DNA from: Desertivirga arenae
Lineage (GTDB): Bacteria > Bacteroidota > Bacteroidia > Sphingobacteriales > Sphingobacteriaceae
Direction: 5' to 3'
DNA length: 64,000 bases
Assembly (NCBI RefSeq): GCF_017355785.1
Contig: NZ_JAFEWE010000008.1
Coordinates: 62,001 to 126,000 of the forward strand
The position numbers were made by a program, and so were the translations under genes. Under the pieces are notes generated by a model, which ran no database searches, was not told the DNA's origin, and was given only the letters and a program-made list of their open reading frames with translations. This document shows positions 43,636-52,706 of this stretch, piece by piece; the first letter of the stretch is position 1, and the number at the start of each line of letters is the position of its first letter.

Positions 43636-44035
43636 CACCAAAGCTATTCCAAATAAGCTGATCCATGTTTTTATTCCCTTATTTCTATTTAGCTGTAATA
43701 GCACGGAAATCAAATATTATAAAGTTCATGGAAGAATAGTAACACGGATAGATAATGACGAAGAGGGAAGGAATGCTTACATCTATTCTGGAATGCTTAA
43801 ACAACCAGGAACAGGAGATAGCTATTTTACCGCTAAATACTACCCGATGAGAGATGGCTTTAAAGCACTGGTCGGATATCGCAAAGACACTCTGGTATTA
43901 GTACAAACCATCGCCCAATTCAAAATCATTGGTAATAGTAAATTATTAAAGATTGAATTCCTGGATAATCTTTCATTGGAAAGAATCTCAACGGACACAG
44001 GCGAGTACAAAGGGTATATAGAGGTGACAGACTAA
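43628..44035 (+). CDS. Hypothetical lipoprotein, 135 aa
   Basis: From the ATG at 43628 a short signal ends in FLFSC followed by NSTEIKYYK. The mature domain is beta-rich (RIVTRIDND, NAYIYSGML, FKALVGYRKDTLVLVQTIAQFKIIG). The ATG at 43604 would give a non-signal leader and is unlikely. The 8-nt overlap with the membrane-protein gene points to a two-gene unit that may form a complex at the membrane. Confidence 0.6.
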   Translation: MTSTKAIPNKLIHVFIPLFLFSCNSTEIKYYKVHGRIVTRIDNDEEGRNAYIYSGMLKQPGTGDSYFTAKYYPMRDGFKALVGYRKDTLVLVQTIAQFKIIGNSKLLKIEFLDNLSLERISTDTGEYKGYIEVTD

Positions 44036-44067
44036 TAGCCGCGTCGTGACAATTTAGCCTCCATCGA

Positions 44068-44577
44068 TTACAACAACACCTGGTTACTCTTGCCAAGATA
44101 GTCATCCAAAATCCCAAAAGCTTCATCAGAAAAACAAGCACGATCAATAAGAATATCACATGAACGCTTATCCAAAACATGAAAAATAAGATAACCCTTC
44201 ACCAAGCTAAACCCCTTTAAAACCTCCCATTTATAAAAAAAGGACTTCTCATCATCCTGATAACTCAAGCCCTGCTCATTAAACATATACTCCCATTTCA
44301 AACCCATCTTCTCAAAACGATCAGAATACTTACTTATCATTCTCGCCGCTTCGAATTTAATTTGGATTAACTGAATTAAGCAATATAGGCCATAAATAAA
44401 AGGGAACCAATAAGATAAATAATCTGAACTATCATTCCAGGTCAAGCCAATTAAGATAATTCCGAAAGTGAGAAAAATAGTGGCATTCATACGAAGGTGA
44501 GCTGTAGTAAGCTTAATTTTAAAATTTTGCGCCTTCGCAAAATCCTTTCTATCAAAATTTCCATTAATACGAACCAT
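44068..44577 (-). CDS. YcxB-like membrane protein
   Basis: The protein has a short cytoplasmic N-terminus, two adjacent transmembrane helices (about residues 33-50 and 53-72 from the ATG at 44577; the TTG at 44625 would add 16 residues) and a C-terminal domain with MFNEQGLSYQDDEKSFFYKWEVLKGFSLVKGYLIF, the pattern of the YcxB-like family. The family is widespread but without a proven function. It converges with the lipoprotein gene on the other strand. Confidence 0.65.
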   Translation of the reverse strand: MVRINGNFDRKDFAKAQNFKIKLTTAHLRMNATIFLTFGIILIGLTWNDSSDYLSYWFPFIYGLYCLIQLIQIKFEAARMISKYSDRFEKMGLKWEYMFNEQGLSYQDDEKSFFYKWEVLKGFSLVKGYLIFHVLDKRSCDILIDRACFSDEAFGILDDYLGKSNQVLL

Positions 44578-44722
44578 CGCAGTAATTTTAATATCCTTCC
44601 AGAATCTATTTAAACTTTTGGACAAGATCTATCCCTAAACATCTCTTTGAGATGCCTAGATACAAGTCCCCTTAGCTCTGGGTATCCAGCCTGGTCTCCA
44701 TCAATAATTTTAGTAAACGCAA

Positions 44723-47614
44723 TCATTGTAAAATACTCTCTACCACCTTCTTCAACCCCGTATTCGCTTTCCATTGATTTAGCTTCTCTATAAGTGCAGG
44801 ATGGCTAGCTTTTGACTTATTTATTAACAGTAGTTCTCTGTATAGGTCTAACAATTTTTTTGTATTATTTATAGGCTCATCAGCCATTTCTATAATACAG
44901 GAAACTATCAAGGTTTCCAGGGCAAGACTATGTTTTGTGGATAGCTTAAACATTGTGTTTAACATGAGGTCAGTAAGTCGCTTTAGCGGACCGTATTCGT
45001 GTTGTTCTAATTTTCCGAGTGTTTCTCCAAGTTTCTCGCTATCTATAGCTCCAGCTGAAATTCCCCTTACCCAAATTTCTGCCGCGTAATTTGCAATAGT
45101 TTTATCGCTGTTTAACATGCAGGCAGCAATAAAAAGAGTTCCCATCTCTCCATGATCTGTTGCTCCTTCTAATAACGCTTCCAAAGCTTGACTAACCACG
45201 CGTTTTTCAGGCTCTTCCCAACATTTGGAAAAGTTAAGACATTTGGAAACCACCTGGGATAGTATAGGGGACGGATTATCTGGCGTGAGATAAAGCAAGC
45301 GTTTAATATCAAAAGCTTCTACAGAAATCCAACCAGATATTTCTAAAGAATCGTAAATCGACCCTTCTGATGTATCATCAGCAAACTTGTTAAGTAGGGT
45401 TTTTATCGAAGGTTGTGCTTTAAATTTATCAGGGAAGTTTATACGTAGTTCCCTGTCTGTTACGACCTCTTTTCCGTCAATATACTTTTGCTGTTCTCTG
45501 TCATATACCTGCAAATAACGCTTTTCTGCATGTGCATTCCATGTGAAATTCCCTGTGAGGTATTCAGTGCGTAGCGCAGTGAGGTGCGAAAGAATATTTC
45601 CATTCTTCTTAATTGATTTTTGAATAGAGGCAACAAGCCAGACCGGCTTTAGCCGTCCGACTGCAGGCTTACAGGAAGTTTCACTATCCAAGTAAACAAG
45701 TATGTCCTTATGTTCTCCTGTTAGTTGAGATTCTGCTAGCCGGGTTAACTCTCCGGCATCCGTTATAAGAATACGTGAAACAGCTATCTGGAAATCGGTA
45801 ATCGACGGTTGAATTCCCTTTGCCTGATATTTTTTTAGTCGTTCAACAAGAGTAGGTACTGAGATTCTGCAAGGATAAAAGTCAGGACAGCAAAGAAGCG
45901 GAACTGCAACAGACTGCTTTAGAAAGTTAAGCACATCCAGAAGCAAAGTTTTAAACGGCTGGTAGGTAGCAGACTTATTGTGCTGTTGCTGCCATTGGGA
46001 TAATAGTCCCAGAGTTTGTTTCCACGATTGTTCTCCTAAATATTTATTAAATAGCTTTTGAAGATCAGTTGAAGCCGAAGGAAAGCGTTCAATAATTGTA
46101 GCAGAATATTCAAGAAAAAAAGTTGCAAGAAGATGATCCAGAAAACCTGTTCCAATTCTAAAGCTGTTTCTTAATACCTTAAATGCTTGTTGTAGGGCTG
46201 GAGCTAATTTATTTATGTTGTCGCCCTTAATATGCTCCTGTAAAAGTAATAAAGCATTGCACAGATGCTCCAAATGCCAGCTTTCATTGTTATCAAATGC
46301 CTGGCTCGCCAGAAACAAAAGCTCCTCAAATGTGTCTACCGATGCTAGTCTTTCAAAGTCATTATTAGTTGTATTTTCATTGGACTCTTCCTGATACTTC
46401 AATTCAATTAACAAATCAGATTTTTCTTCCTTCAAGAAGGAAGAGAGAACACTTTTGCTGTCAATAAAAAGGCTATCACCAAAAGCACTAATGGTTTGGC
46501 TTAAGGACTTGTATGATCCTCCACCATATTTTTTAATAAACTTTGCAGCCCGGAGTTGAACAGCTTCGTCTGTGTTTACAAGAGCTGAGCTCGCAAGATG
46601 ACAAAGGTCTCCCTTATCAACAGTTTCCCTTTTTGCCATTTCTTCAATGCACGCCAATGTACCAAGAACTATTGATTTGATGTTAGAGTTGATAGTAATG
46701 TTAAGGTAGTCTTTCAAATTATCGAGACAAGAGCCTCTTGCTATCATGCTTTTTAATAGCTTCAAAGTTGTATTAACTTGTTTACTGCTATTTGAATTTA
46801 AAGAGCCGAGCAATTCTGATCGCAAGTCATTTAGCTCTTCTAGATCGGGCTTTAGCTCGATAAATAATTGAGAGAACCAGCCGGATAATGCCTGGTTGAA
46901 ATTCCTATTGGTAGCAAGCAGGGTTTCACGCAAAACATGTTTACGATCCAGATGCTCTTTCTCTGTCAGCTCTTGAAACGTTTTGATCCATCTACCTTCT
47001 TTTGATCCATCGCTAAAGCTCATATATCTATCGCTGCCATGAATAAAGTTCTCGTACTGGAAGATCTTCCATATATGATGAGAAAGAGTAACCGGATATT
47101 TAAGCAGGTTTTGAGGAGCATATATGTGCTTAAATTTCTCAGAGCTGGATTGAAAAATATAGGATGGCAGGAGTTTGGCGATTAATTCATCAGATTCCTG
47201 AACATATTTGCTTTCTATCCATTCGAGATATAGCTCATAATTAAAAGGAATATAGTCTGCCTGTGCATATTTGTTAACGAATGAACTGAACCAGGATGGG
47301 CAATACCATGGTAGAATTTTGTCCATGACAGGTTTACTAAGGGTAAACGCCCCATACATGGAGGAAAAGCTTTTTTCATCACAACAAACAAAGGCTGCGA
47401 TTGACAAAATGAGTAACTGATCTCCCTTCGCCAGAGGGCTCATGCTTATGCCGCCGTCGCTTCGTACTTCCTGTATGTATTGCGAATATTCTTTGTGAAG
47501 TTTTTTGAGAAAGGGAATTATTTCCTTTTTTTTGTCACCCAGTTTCTGTAAAAACGGCACGATCTCATCCAACTGATCGTTTTCCACTATCTCTGCTAAT
47601 TGTTTAGCCAGCAT
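44723..47614 (-). CDS. DUF6493-like helical-repeat protein, 963 aa
   Basis: The very large cytosolic protein has no signal peptide and consists of irregular alpha-helical repeats of HEAT/ARM type (for example TLKLLKSMIARG, LGTLACIEEMAKRE, LRAAKFIKKYGGG). The first helices include LAEIVENDQLDEIVPFLQKL. The stop of the upstream SWIM gene is 1 nt before its ATG region, so it is the second gene of a bicistronic unit. Elsewhere this type occurs with SWIM, MoxR-AAA and VWA genes. The role is unknown; a scaffold or effector is possible. Confidence 0.75.
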   Translation of the reverse strand: MLAKQLAEIVENDQLDEIVPFLQKLGDKKKEIIPFLKKLHKEYSQYIQEVRSDGGISMSPLAKGDQLLILSIAAFVCCDEKSFSSMYGAFTLSKPVMDKILPWYCPSWFSSFVNKYAQADYIPFNYELYLEWIESKYVQESDELIAKLLPSYIFQSSSEKFKHIYAPQNLLKYPVTLSHHIWKIFQYENFIHGSDRYMSFSDGSKEGRWIKTFQELTEKEHLDRKHVLRETLLATNRNFNQALSGWFSQLFIELKPDLEELNDLRSELLGSLNSNSSKQVNTTLKLLKSMIARGSCLDNLKDYLNITINSNIKSIVLGTLACIEEMAKRETVDKGDLCHLASSALVNTDEAVQLRAAKFIKKYGGGSYKSLSQTISAFGDSLFIDSKSVLSSFLKEEKSDLLIELKYQEESNENTTNNDFERLASVDTFEELLFLASQAFDNNESWHLEHLCNALLLLQEHIKGDNINKLAPALQQAFKVLRNSFRIGTGFLDHLLATFFLEYSATIIERFPSASTDLQKLFNKYLGEQSWKQTLGLLSQWQQQHNKSATYQPFKTLLLDVLNFLKQSVAVPLLCCPDFYPCRISVPTLVERLKKYQAKGIQPSITDFQIAVSRILITDAGELTRLAESQLTGEHKDILVYLDSETSCKPAVGRLKPVWLVASIQKSIKKNGNILSHLTALRTEYLTGNFTWNAHAEKRYLQVYDREQQKYIDGKEVVTDRELRINFPDKFKAQPSIKTLLNKFADDTSEGSIYDSLEISGWISVEAFDIKRLLYLTPDNPSPILSQVVSKCLNFSKCWEEPEKRVVSQALEALLEGATDHGEMGTLFIAACMLNSDKTIANYAAEIWVRGISAGAIDSEKLGETLGKLEQHEYGPLKRLTDLMLNTMFKLSTKHSLALETLIVSCIIEMADEPINNTKKLLDLYRELLLINKSKASHPALIEKLNQWKANTGLKKVVESILQ

Positions 47615-47615
47615 A

Positions 47616-48959
47616 CTACAATTCTGAAATTTTCTTTTTTACTGCCAAAATATGTTTACAACTTCCACGCTCTCCCTGATTGCGGCTGAACCAGGTGCAA
47701 GTGCAGCGCTCTTTGCCGTTATTAATTACAACAACATGATCCACACCAGATCCTTTTACCCTTGCTTCTACCTTATCTGTTTCTCTTTGCTGTATTCTGA
47801 CGTTTCCTTCGGCAAGTAGTTTTTCTGCGTCTTTTAAACGAGGATTCAAATTAAGGATCCGTTCAGTTTTGAAGGGTAGGCGCCGGTAGAAGAAAGAGTT
47901 CTCATCAAGGTCAAACCCCAGTAGGCCCATTGCTGAAAGCCTTGTAGTAAGCTGATTTACTAAAGAGATATGTATACCTTCGTTAACTGCAAAAAGCGTA
48001 GAATTAAATTGCTGATTCGCGTAGCAAAATTTATGTGTTGCACTTAACCAGGAATCGGGAATGTCTTCCAAAAGAGAATCAAGCGCAGCACCTTCACCGG
48101 AAAATCCCCGCCAGGGGTCACGTGAAAGGGTTAAACTAAAACGTAGCGAACCAAAATACAACTGCCAACTTGTTGATTGCATATTTGGGTGCGCAAATAC
48201 CTTTAATTGATCTATAAATGGAAGTAATGGCTCTAAAAGACGAAGACGGTGAACTCCTCCAATACATATTGCATTTCCCGACTTAACAGGGGAAAATGAA
48301 GCCTTTCCTGCTCTTGAGATAAGATAGTAGTCGGACTTTGGCTTTCCTGGAGGAAGTGTTTTGAAAAGCTGGATAGACTGAATTTTATTAAAGCCATGTT
48401 GGTATTCTGAATCTGCAAGAAAAGTTTGAACTGATGTGAGTGCTTTTATCCACTTCACTGGGAGAGGTACTTTTCGTTCCCTCGTAATCTTCGCATCGCG
48501 GATTAGGTCCAGTTCCTTTGCTCCAACAGAAAGGACTACTTTCTCATTTCTTTCTATAGAGCTTAATGACGAGATCATTGGCTGGTTGAAATCAACATTG
48601 GTTGTACCCGGCTCTGGAAATTCTCCATCAAGCCCTGATTCTAGAATATCTACACGTGCATATACGCCCGCGCAGTGAGAGAAACCTTCAAATCGTATTT
48701 TCTCATTTCCGGATGTTACTATCGGATCTTTTAAAAGAGCCAGCTGGAAAGGAGAGAGGTTGAAACTTGATTGAACAACGTTTGATAGTGTAATTAGCGC
48801 CTGTGCAGTGATATAAGGATCTCTAAGGTTCCCAAAGAAAAAGCAGGGGTTATCTTTCTTCTGAATTTCACTATAATTTGATAAGAAAAGGCCTGCCTCA
48901 TTATGACTTTTGGTAATAATTGAGGGTGAGTGGTATTGATAAGTTAAGGTTTCTGTCAT
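47616..48959 (-). CDS. SWIM zinc-finger protein, 447 aa
   Basis: The N-terminal 400 residues form a large globular region with no known enzymatic motif. Near the C-terminus (about residues 421-441) lies a SWIM zinc finger, C-x-C-T-W-F-S-R-N-Q-G then RGSCKH (C-x-C-xn-C-x-H). SWIM domains bind DNA or proteins. It directly precedes the DUF6493-like gene and is divergent from a histidine-kinase gene 120 nt away. In other bacteria SWIM/DUF6493-type pairs are associated with MoxR-VWA systems, but no MoxR or VWA gene is in this window. Confidence 0.82.
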   Translation of the reverse strand: MTETLTYQYHSPSIITKSHNEAGLFLSNYSEIQKKDNPCFFFGNLRDPYITAQALITLSNVVQSSFNLSPFQLALLKDPIVTSGNEKIRFEGFSHCAGVYARVDILESGLDGEFPEPGTTNVDFNQPMISSLSSIERNEKVVLSVGAKELDLIRDAKITRERKVPLPVKWIKALTSVQTFLADSEYQHGFNKIQSIQLFKTLPPGKPKSDYYLISRAGKASFSPVKSGNAICIGGVHRLRLLEPLLPFIDQLKVFAHPNMQSTSWQLYFGSLRFSLTLSRDPWRGFSGEGAALDSLLEDIPDSWLSATHKFCYANQQFNSTLFAVNEGIHISLVNQLTTRLSAMGLLGFDLDENSFFYRRLPFKTERILNLNPRLKDAEKLLAEGNVRIQQRETDKVEARVKGSGVDHVVVINNGKERCTCTWFSRNQGERGSCKHILAVKKKISEL

Positions 48960-49079
48960 CAGTCATTTTCTTAAAGCTAACATAACTATAATTGGGGAAA
49001 TGTGAAAATCAGGAACAAATGGTTATCCACTAAATTTTTACTTCTGAAAAGCGAGCAAATTTGTAACTTTCGTCGCTTT

Positions 49080-50885
49080 ATGAGGCAATTTCAGCAAACA
49101 GCCAAATACCTTTTTCCCATAGCCTTAATTTTGCTGGCAACGCTGGCTAAATATAGCTTTACAGGAATCCTCGGAAACAGAACACCTTTTCTTCTCTATA
49201 GCGGAGTTGTGATAGGGGCTACATGGTACTCTGGTTGGCGGATTGGTCTGCTGACCAATTTCATTTGTTTGCTACTGGTAGTTTACTTATTTCTGGAACC
49301 CATTGGCAGTTTTTACATTCAACCTCGACTTTATGTACACCTTCTGATCTTTACGCTACAGAATGTCCTGGTGGCACTTATGGGATATGCGTTGCAAGAA
49401 GCTTTGAGGAAAAGCCGGGCTGCAGAATCTAAAGTGAAGCTGCTTCTTGAAGAAGCATGTGACCTGCTTGTCCTTCGGAATGAAAATGGAAAAGCAATTT
49501 ACGTAAGTCCAAAAGTAACAGAAATAACAGGCTACACTCCTGAAGAATACATGGAGCTAACTTTTGACCGTCTTGTAGAACCCGAACATCTTGAGATGTT
49601 TAAAGAGAAGATAGAATCAGTAATGGCAAAGCCGAATGAGCGGCAGACCGTCAAGTCTTTATTTCGTTGCAAGAACGGGGGCCTTAAATGGCTGGAAGGA
49701 GATGTTTATAACTACCTGGAACGCCCCGGAATTAATGCAATCGTTTCTCACATCAAAGATGTAACATCGCGAATTCAGCTTGAAACACAAAAGGATGAGT
49801 TCATTGGTATGGCAAGTCATGAACTTAAAACGCCGATCACCAATATCAAGGGTTTTACAACATTGGCAAAATCTGCTATACGGACAAATCCTGAAAAGGC
49901 AGAAGCCCTCCTTGGACGATCTGAAGTAAATATTAAACGCCTCGGGCGTTTGGTGAATGACCTACTGGATATTTCCAAGATCAATACCGGGAGACTCAGC
50001 TATGAGTTCCAGCTCTTCAATCTTAGCTCCCTTATCCAGGAGGTTGTACAATCCTTTATCCTAACCTATCCCGGTCATACTTTCACTTTAGAAACAGTGC
50101 CACTTGCGATTATCAATGGGGACCGCTTCAGGCTTGAACAGGTTATTACAAATCTTATTGATAATGCCATCAAATATTCTCCTGAAAGCCGTTCTATTGT
50201 TATCAAGCAAGAGCTCAAAGAGGGCAAGGCAATCGTATCGGTACAAGATTTTGGAATTGGCATATCGGAGGAACACCTCAAGCACATCTTCGACCGTTTC
50301 TACAGGGTAGATGCCTCATCGATGCGGTTCCAGGGATTGGGACTCGGGCTCTTTATTGCTTCCGATATTTTAAAAAATCATAAGGGAAACTTTTGGGTGG
50401 AAAGCAAACAGGGAGAGGGCTCAACCTTTTTCTTCATTGTACCGCTGCAAGGATATTCAAAAGAACTTGCTGTTACTGATCATGCAACGTTCTATCATAA
50501 CAGTTCCATCTCTATTCACTATCACAGCAAGGAGAATTATCTTGAAGTTAAATGGATCGGTATTCAGACAAAAGAAACCGTCAATGAATCAGGCTTAAAG
50601 ATTTTGGAGTTCGTACGAAAAACAAAAGCAACCCGGGTATATAATGACAACTCGGAAGTTATCGGAAATTGGAGTGATACTTCTGATCATGGGGGTAAAG
50701 TTTGGTTCCCTGCAATGGCCGAAGTTGGAGTGAGTTTCTTTGCCTGGGTGATGTCTAAAGACAGGTTTAGTAATATGGCGGCGATGAGGTCTTATGATAT
50801 GAATAAGTCGAATATTTTAATCAAGCTTTTTGACAGGCAGGAAGAGGCTGTAAGCTGGCTTTTAGAACAGGAAGTCGATGTATAG
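49080..50885 (+). CDS. Membrane PAS histidine kinase with extra C-terminal STAS-like domain
   Basis: From the ATG at 49080 (601 aa): four membrane helices of the DUF4118 type (about residues 7-105), a PAS domain (about 120-235, LVLRNENGKAIYVSPKVTEITGYTPEEY), the HisKA box SHELKTPITNIKG with His247, and the ATPase boxes NLIDNAIKYSP, DFGIGISEEH, GLGLGLFIA. After the ATPase comes a domain of about 130 residues, residues 470-601, with alternating strands and helices and WFPAMAEVGVSFFAWVMS. It looks SpoIIAA/STAS-like, which is unusual for a kinase. No response-regulator gene is adjacent; the single-domain regulator at 59 kb could be a partner. Confidence 0.88.
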   Translation: MRQFQQTAKYLFPIALILLATLAKYSFTGILGNRTPFLLYSGVVIGATWYSGWRIGLLTNFICLLLVVYLFLEPIGSFYIQPRLYVHLLIFTLQNVLVALMGYALQEALRKSRAAESKVKLLLEEACDLLVLRNENGKAIYVSPKVTEITGYTPEEYMELTFDRLVEPEHLEMFKEKIESVMAKPNERQTVKSLFRCKNGGLKWLEGDVYNYLERPGINAIVSHIKDVTSRIQLETQKDEFIGMASHELKTPITNIKGFTTLAKSAIRTNPEKAEALLGRSEVNIKRLGRLVNDLLDISKINTGRLSYEFQLFNLSSLIQEVVQSFILTYPGHTFTLETVPLAIINGDRFRLEQVITNLIDNAIKYSPESRSIVIKQELKEGKAIVSVQDFGIGISEEHLKHIFDRFYRVDASSMRFQGLGLGLFIASDILKNHKGNFWVESKQGEGSTFFFIVPLQGYSKELAVTDHATFYHNSSISIHYHSKENYLEVKWIGIQTKETVNESGLKILEFVRKTKATRVYNDNSEVIGNWSDTSDHGGKVWFPAMAEVGVSFFAWVMSKDRFSNMAAMRSYDMNKSNILIKLFDRQEEAVSWLLEQEVDV

Positions 50886-50942
50886 AAAGAATTTTAAAAG
50901 CACCTACTTTACCAATGACAGGGTGATAGCTTCAGCAACTGA

Positions 50943-51191
50943 AGAAGCTCCTGTTTTTTAACTGTGACCCGTGATGGAAATCCTCCTTATTCGGATTCAG
51001 GGCATTTTGGGATCAATATTCACAGAGGTAGTTTAAATGGAACTTCAAGCCTCGGTTGCCAAACCATTCATCCCCAACAATGGCCTGCTTTCATTAAGTT
51101 GGTTACATCAGAAGCACAGAGGTTATTTGGTTCCGACTATCGAGGGAAAGTCCTCCCGTATCTGCTTATTGAAAATAAAGGAAATATATGA
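50943..51191 (+). pseudogene. Fragment of a phage-endolysin-associated domain gene
   Basis: The frame reads TRDGNPPYSDSG, then FGINIHRGSLNGTSSLGCQ, and continues to WPAFIKLVTSEAQRLF, ending at 51191. The pattern G-x-x-x-x-H-x-G-x-x-x-x-x-S-x-G-C-Q is that of a family often found beside phage lysins and murein-active enzymes. The usual product is about twice this length, and no start codon precedes the motif convincingly (the nearest stop is TGA about 20 nt upstream). It is therefore likely a remnant of a mobile element rather than an intact gene. Confidence 0.5.
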
Positions 51192-51356
51192 ATTGAAAAA
51201 TGCTGTTTGCTTTACAATCAATATTTATTAAAATATTTCCACCGACATTAGAGATAAAAATCGCAATTATGAAACTTATCTAGATCATACACGTAAACTC
51301 CAACATAATGTGTAAGAGATTAGTGTAGAATAGTTTAGGGTTTGTGAGGTTGATAT

Positions 51357-51393
51357 AAAGGTTGGTTCTATTAGGATAGGACCAACCTTTTTT
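51357..51393 (+). terminator. Intrinsic terminator with no adjacent intact gene
   Basis: AAAGGTTGGTTCTAT pairs with ATAGgACCAACCTTT (51357-51390) and is followed by a T run. Upstream, TAGTTTAG (near 51331) and TAGGGTTTG resemble a -7 box at the right place for a very short transcript. Confidence 0.72.
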
Positions 51394-51826
51394 CGTTTAT
51401 TAAGATCCATAGAATGACCTATTAGTCTTTGTTATTTTATTACAGTTTCTACAGTCTATTCCCAGATAGCTCTTTTTTTAACCTTATTAGAAACCCCAGT
51501 AATTACAATAAGCTTTATAACGATTTAATGACCTGGTAATAAAGGCTTAATACTGCTATTTTACATTTGTGTATTAATTGGTTAAGCAGTCTGGTCCTCA
51601 TGATAAGGCTTTTGTTAGATTGAAAGCTCGACCCTACAAAACCCTATAAAAATAATATAACATTTGGTAAGTGAATTCTAACTCTCTGTTTTATTACGCT
51701 TCAAGTCTCCTTGTTTTCTTTTCATGAGGTAAATTATTAGCTGTGATATTTTGGCTTTGCAATCATCACAGTACCTTGAGAAATTATGCATGAGTCGAAA
51801 GGAATACTGTCATGAATACTGATGAA
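51394..51826. other. Gene-free stretch
   Basis: I see no credible coding frame, repeat or structured element in these bases. It is AT-rich and probably contains promoter debris around the fragmented gene to the left. Confidence 0.5.
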
Positions 51827-52570
51827 TTACTTGCACTTCAACTGATCATATTTTCGGAGCAATGCTTTTAATTTATCACCAACACCCTCATTTACTTCTC
51901 CACCATGATAGCAGAGGATGCGTTCTGCTCCAATCTTCACCAATTTTTCTACAGATTGTAGTGCGGCAGCTAGGTTAAGGGTAAATTCTGGATTGGCAAT
52001 TTCTGGTTCTCCATCTCCAATTACTACAGCATCTCCTGCAATAAGTGTATTACTAGGAATATGAAAAAGAGATAGATGACCAGGGGTGTGCCCCGGCGTT
52101 TCAATGATTAGGAGATCGGGCCATGGACTTTTACCTTCAGATAGGTATTCGTCAACTTTCGCAGTATCAATACTCTCCAAGGTTTTCTGAAACTCCAGCG
52201 CATACTTTTTCTGATCATCATCCAGCGTGTCATATAGTTCTTCAGCTTGTAAGAGTCGCGGAGCTTTTTCTGTACCTTCGATAAACGCAGCCTCTATGAC
52301 TGAGGAGTATACTTTAATTCCAGGATATCTGCACCTGATCTTTGCCAATGAACCCACATGGTCCAGGTCATGATGAGTAATCACTATTGCAGTAATTTCA
52401 GACATCGAAAAACCTGTCTTTTGAACAGCATTTTCAATCTTCGTTAGAAAACCGGGATAACCACAATCAATCAAAATAAGATCCTGAGCGCATTTAATCA
52501 AACCAGGATAAATGTATTGTTTGCCTTCGGGACCAATATACTCGAGCTGTAAAGTAAATATTTGTGACAC
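51827..52570 (-). CDS. MBL-fold metallo-hydrolase, 247 aa
   Basis: The product has the metallo-beta-lactamase signature T-H-H-D-L-D-H-V-G (H-x-x-x-D-H type binding motif), a late AGDAVVIGDGEPE segment and the C-terminal CYHGG His. It is a generic glyoxalase II/lactonase-like MBL hydrolase with two metal ions. The start is GTG. There is no signal peptide, so it is cytosolic. The substrate is unknown. Confidence 0.85.
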   Translation of the reverse strand: MSQIFTLQLEYIGPEGKQYIYPGLIKCAQDLILIDCGYPGFLTKIENAVQKTGFSMSEITAIVITHHDLDHVGSLAKIRCRYPGIKVYSSVIEAAFIEGTEKAPRLLQAEELYDTLDDDQKKYALEFQKTLESIDTAKVDEYLSEGKSPWPDLLIIETPGHTPGHLSLFHIPSNTLIAGDAVVIGDGEPEIANPEFTLNLAAALQSVEKLVKIGAERILCYHGGEVNEGVGDKLKALLRKYDQLKCK

Positions 52571-52706
52571 TATAGATTATGCTTTTCCCCCTAACGTAAT
52601 TCCGGATCTCTCTGTAACAGCTCAGCTTATTGAATTTTATAAAGGCTTACTGCTCAGACTTTATAAATAAAATCAGGCGAGGTTATGAGAAACTCACTTG
52701 GGTAAG

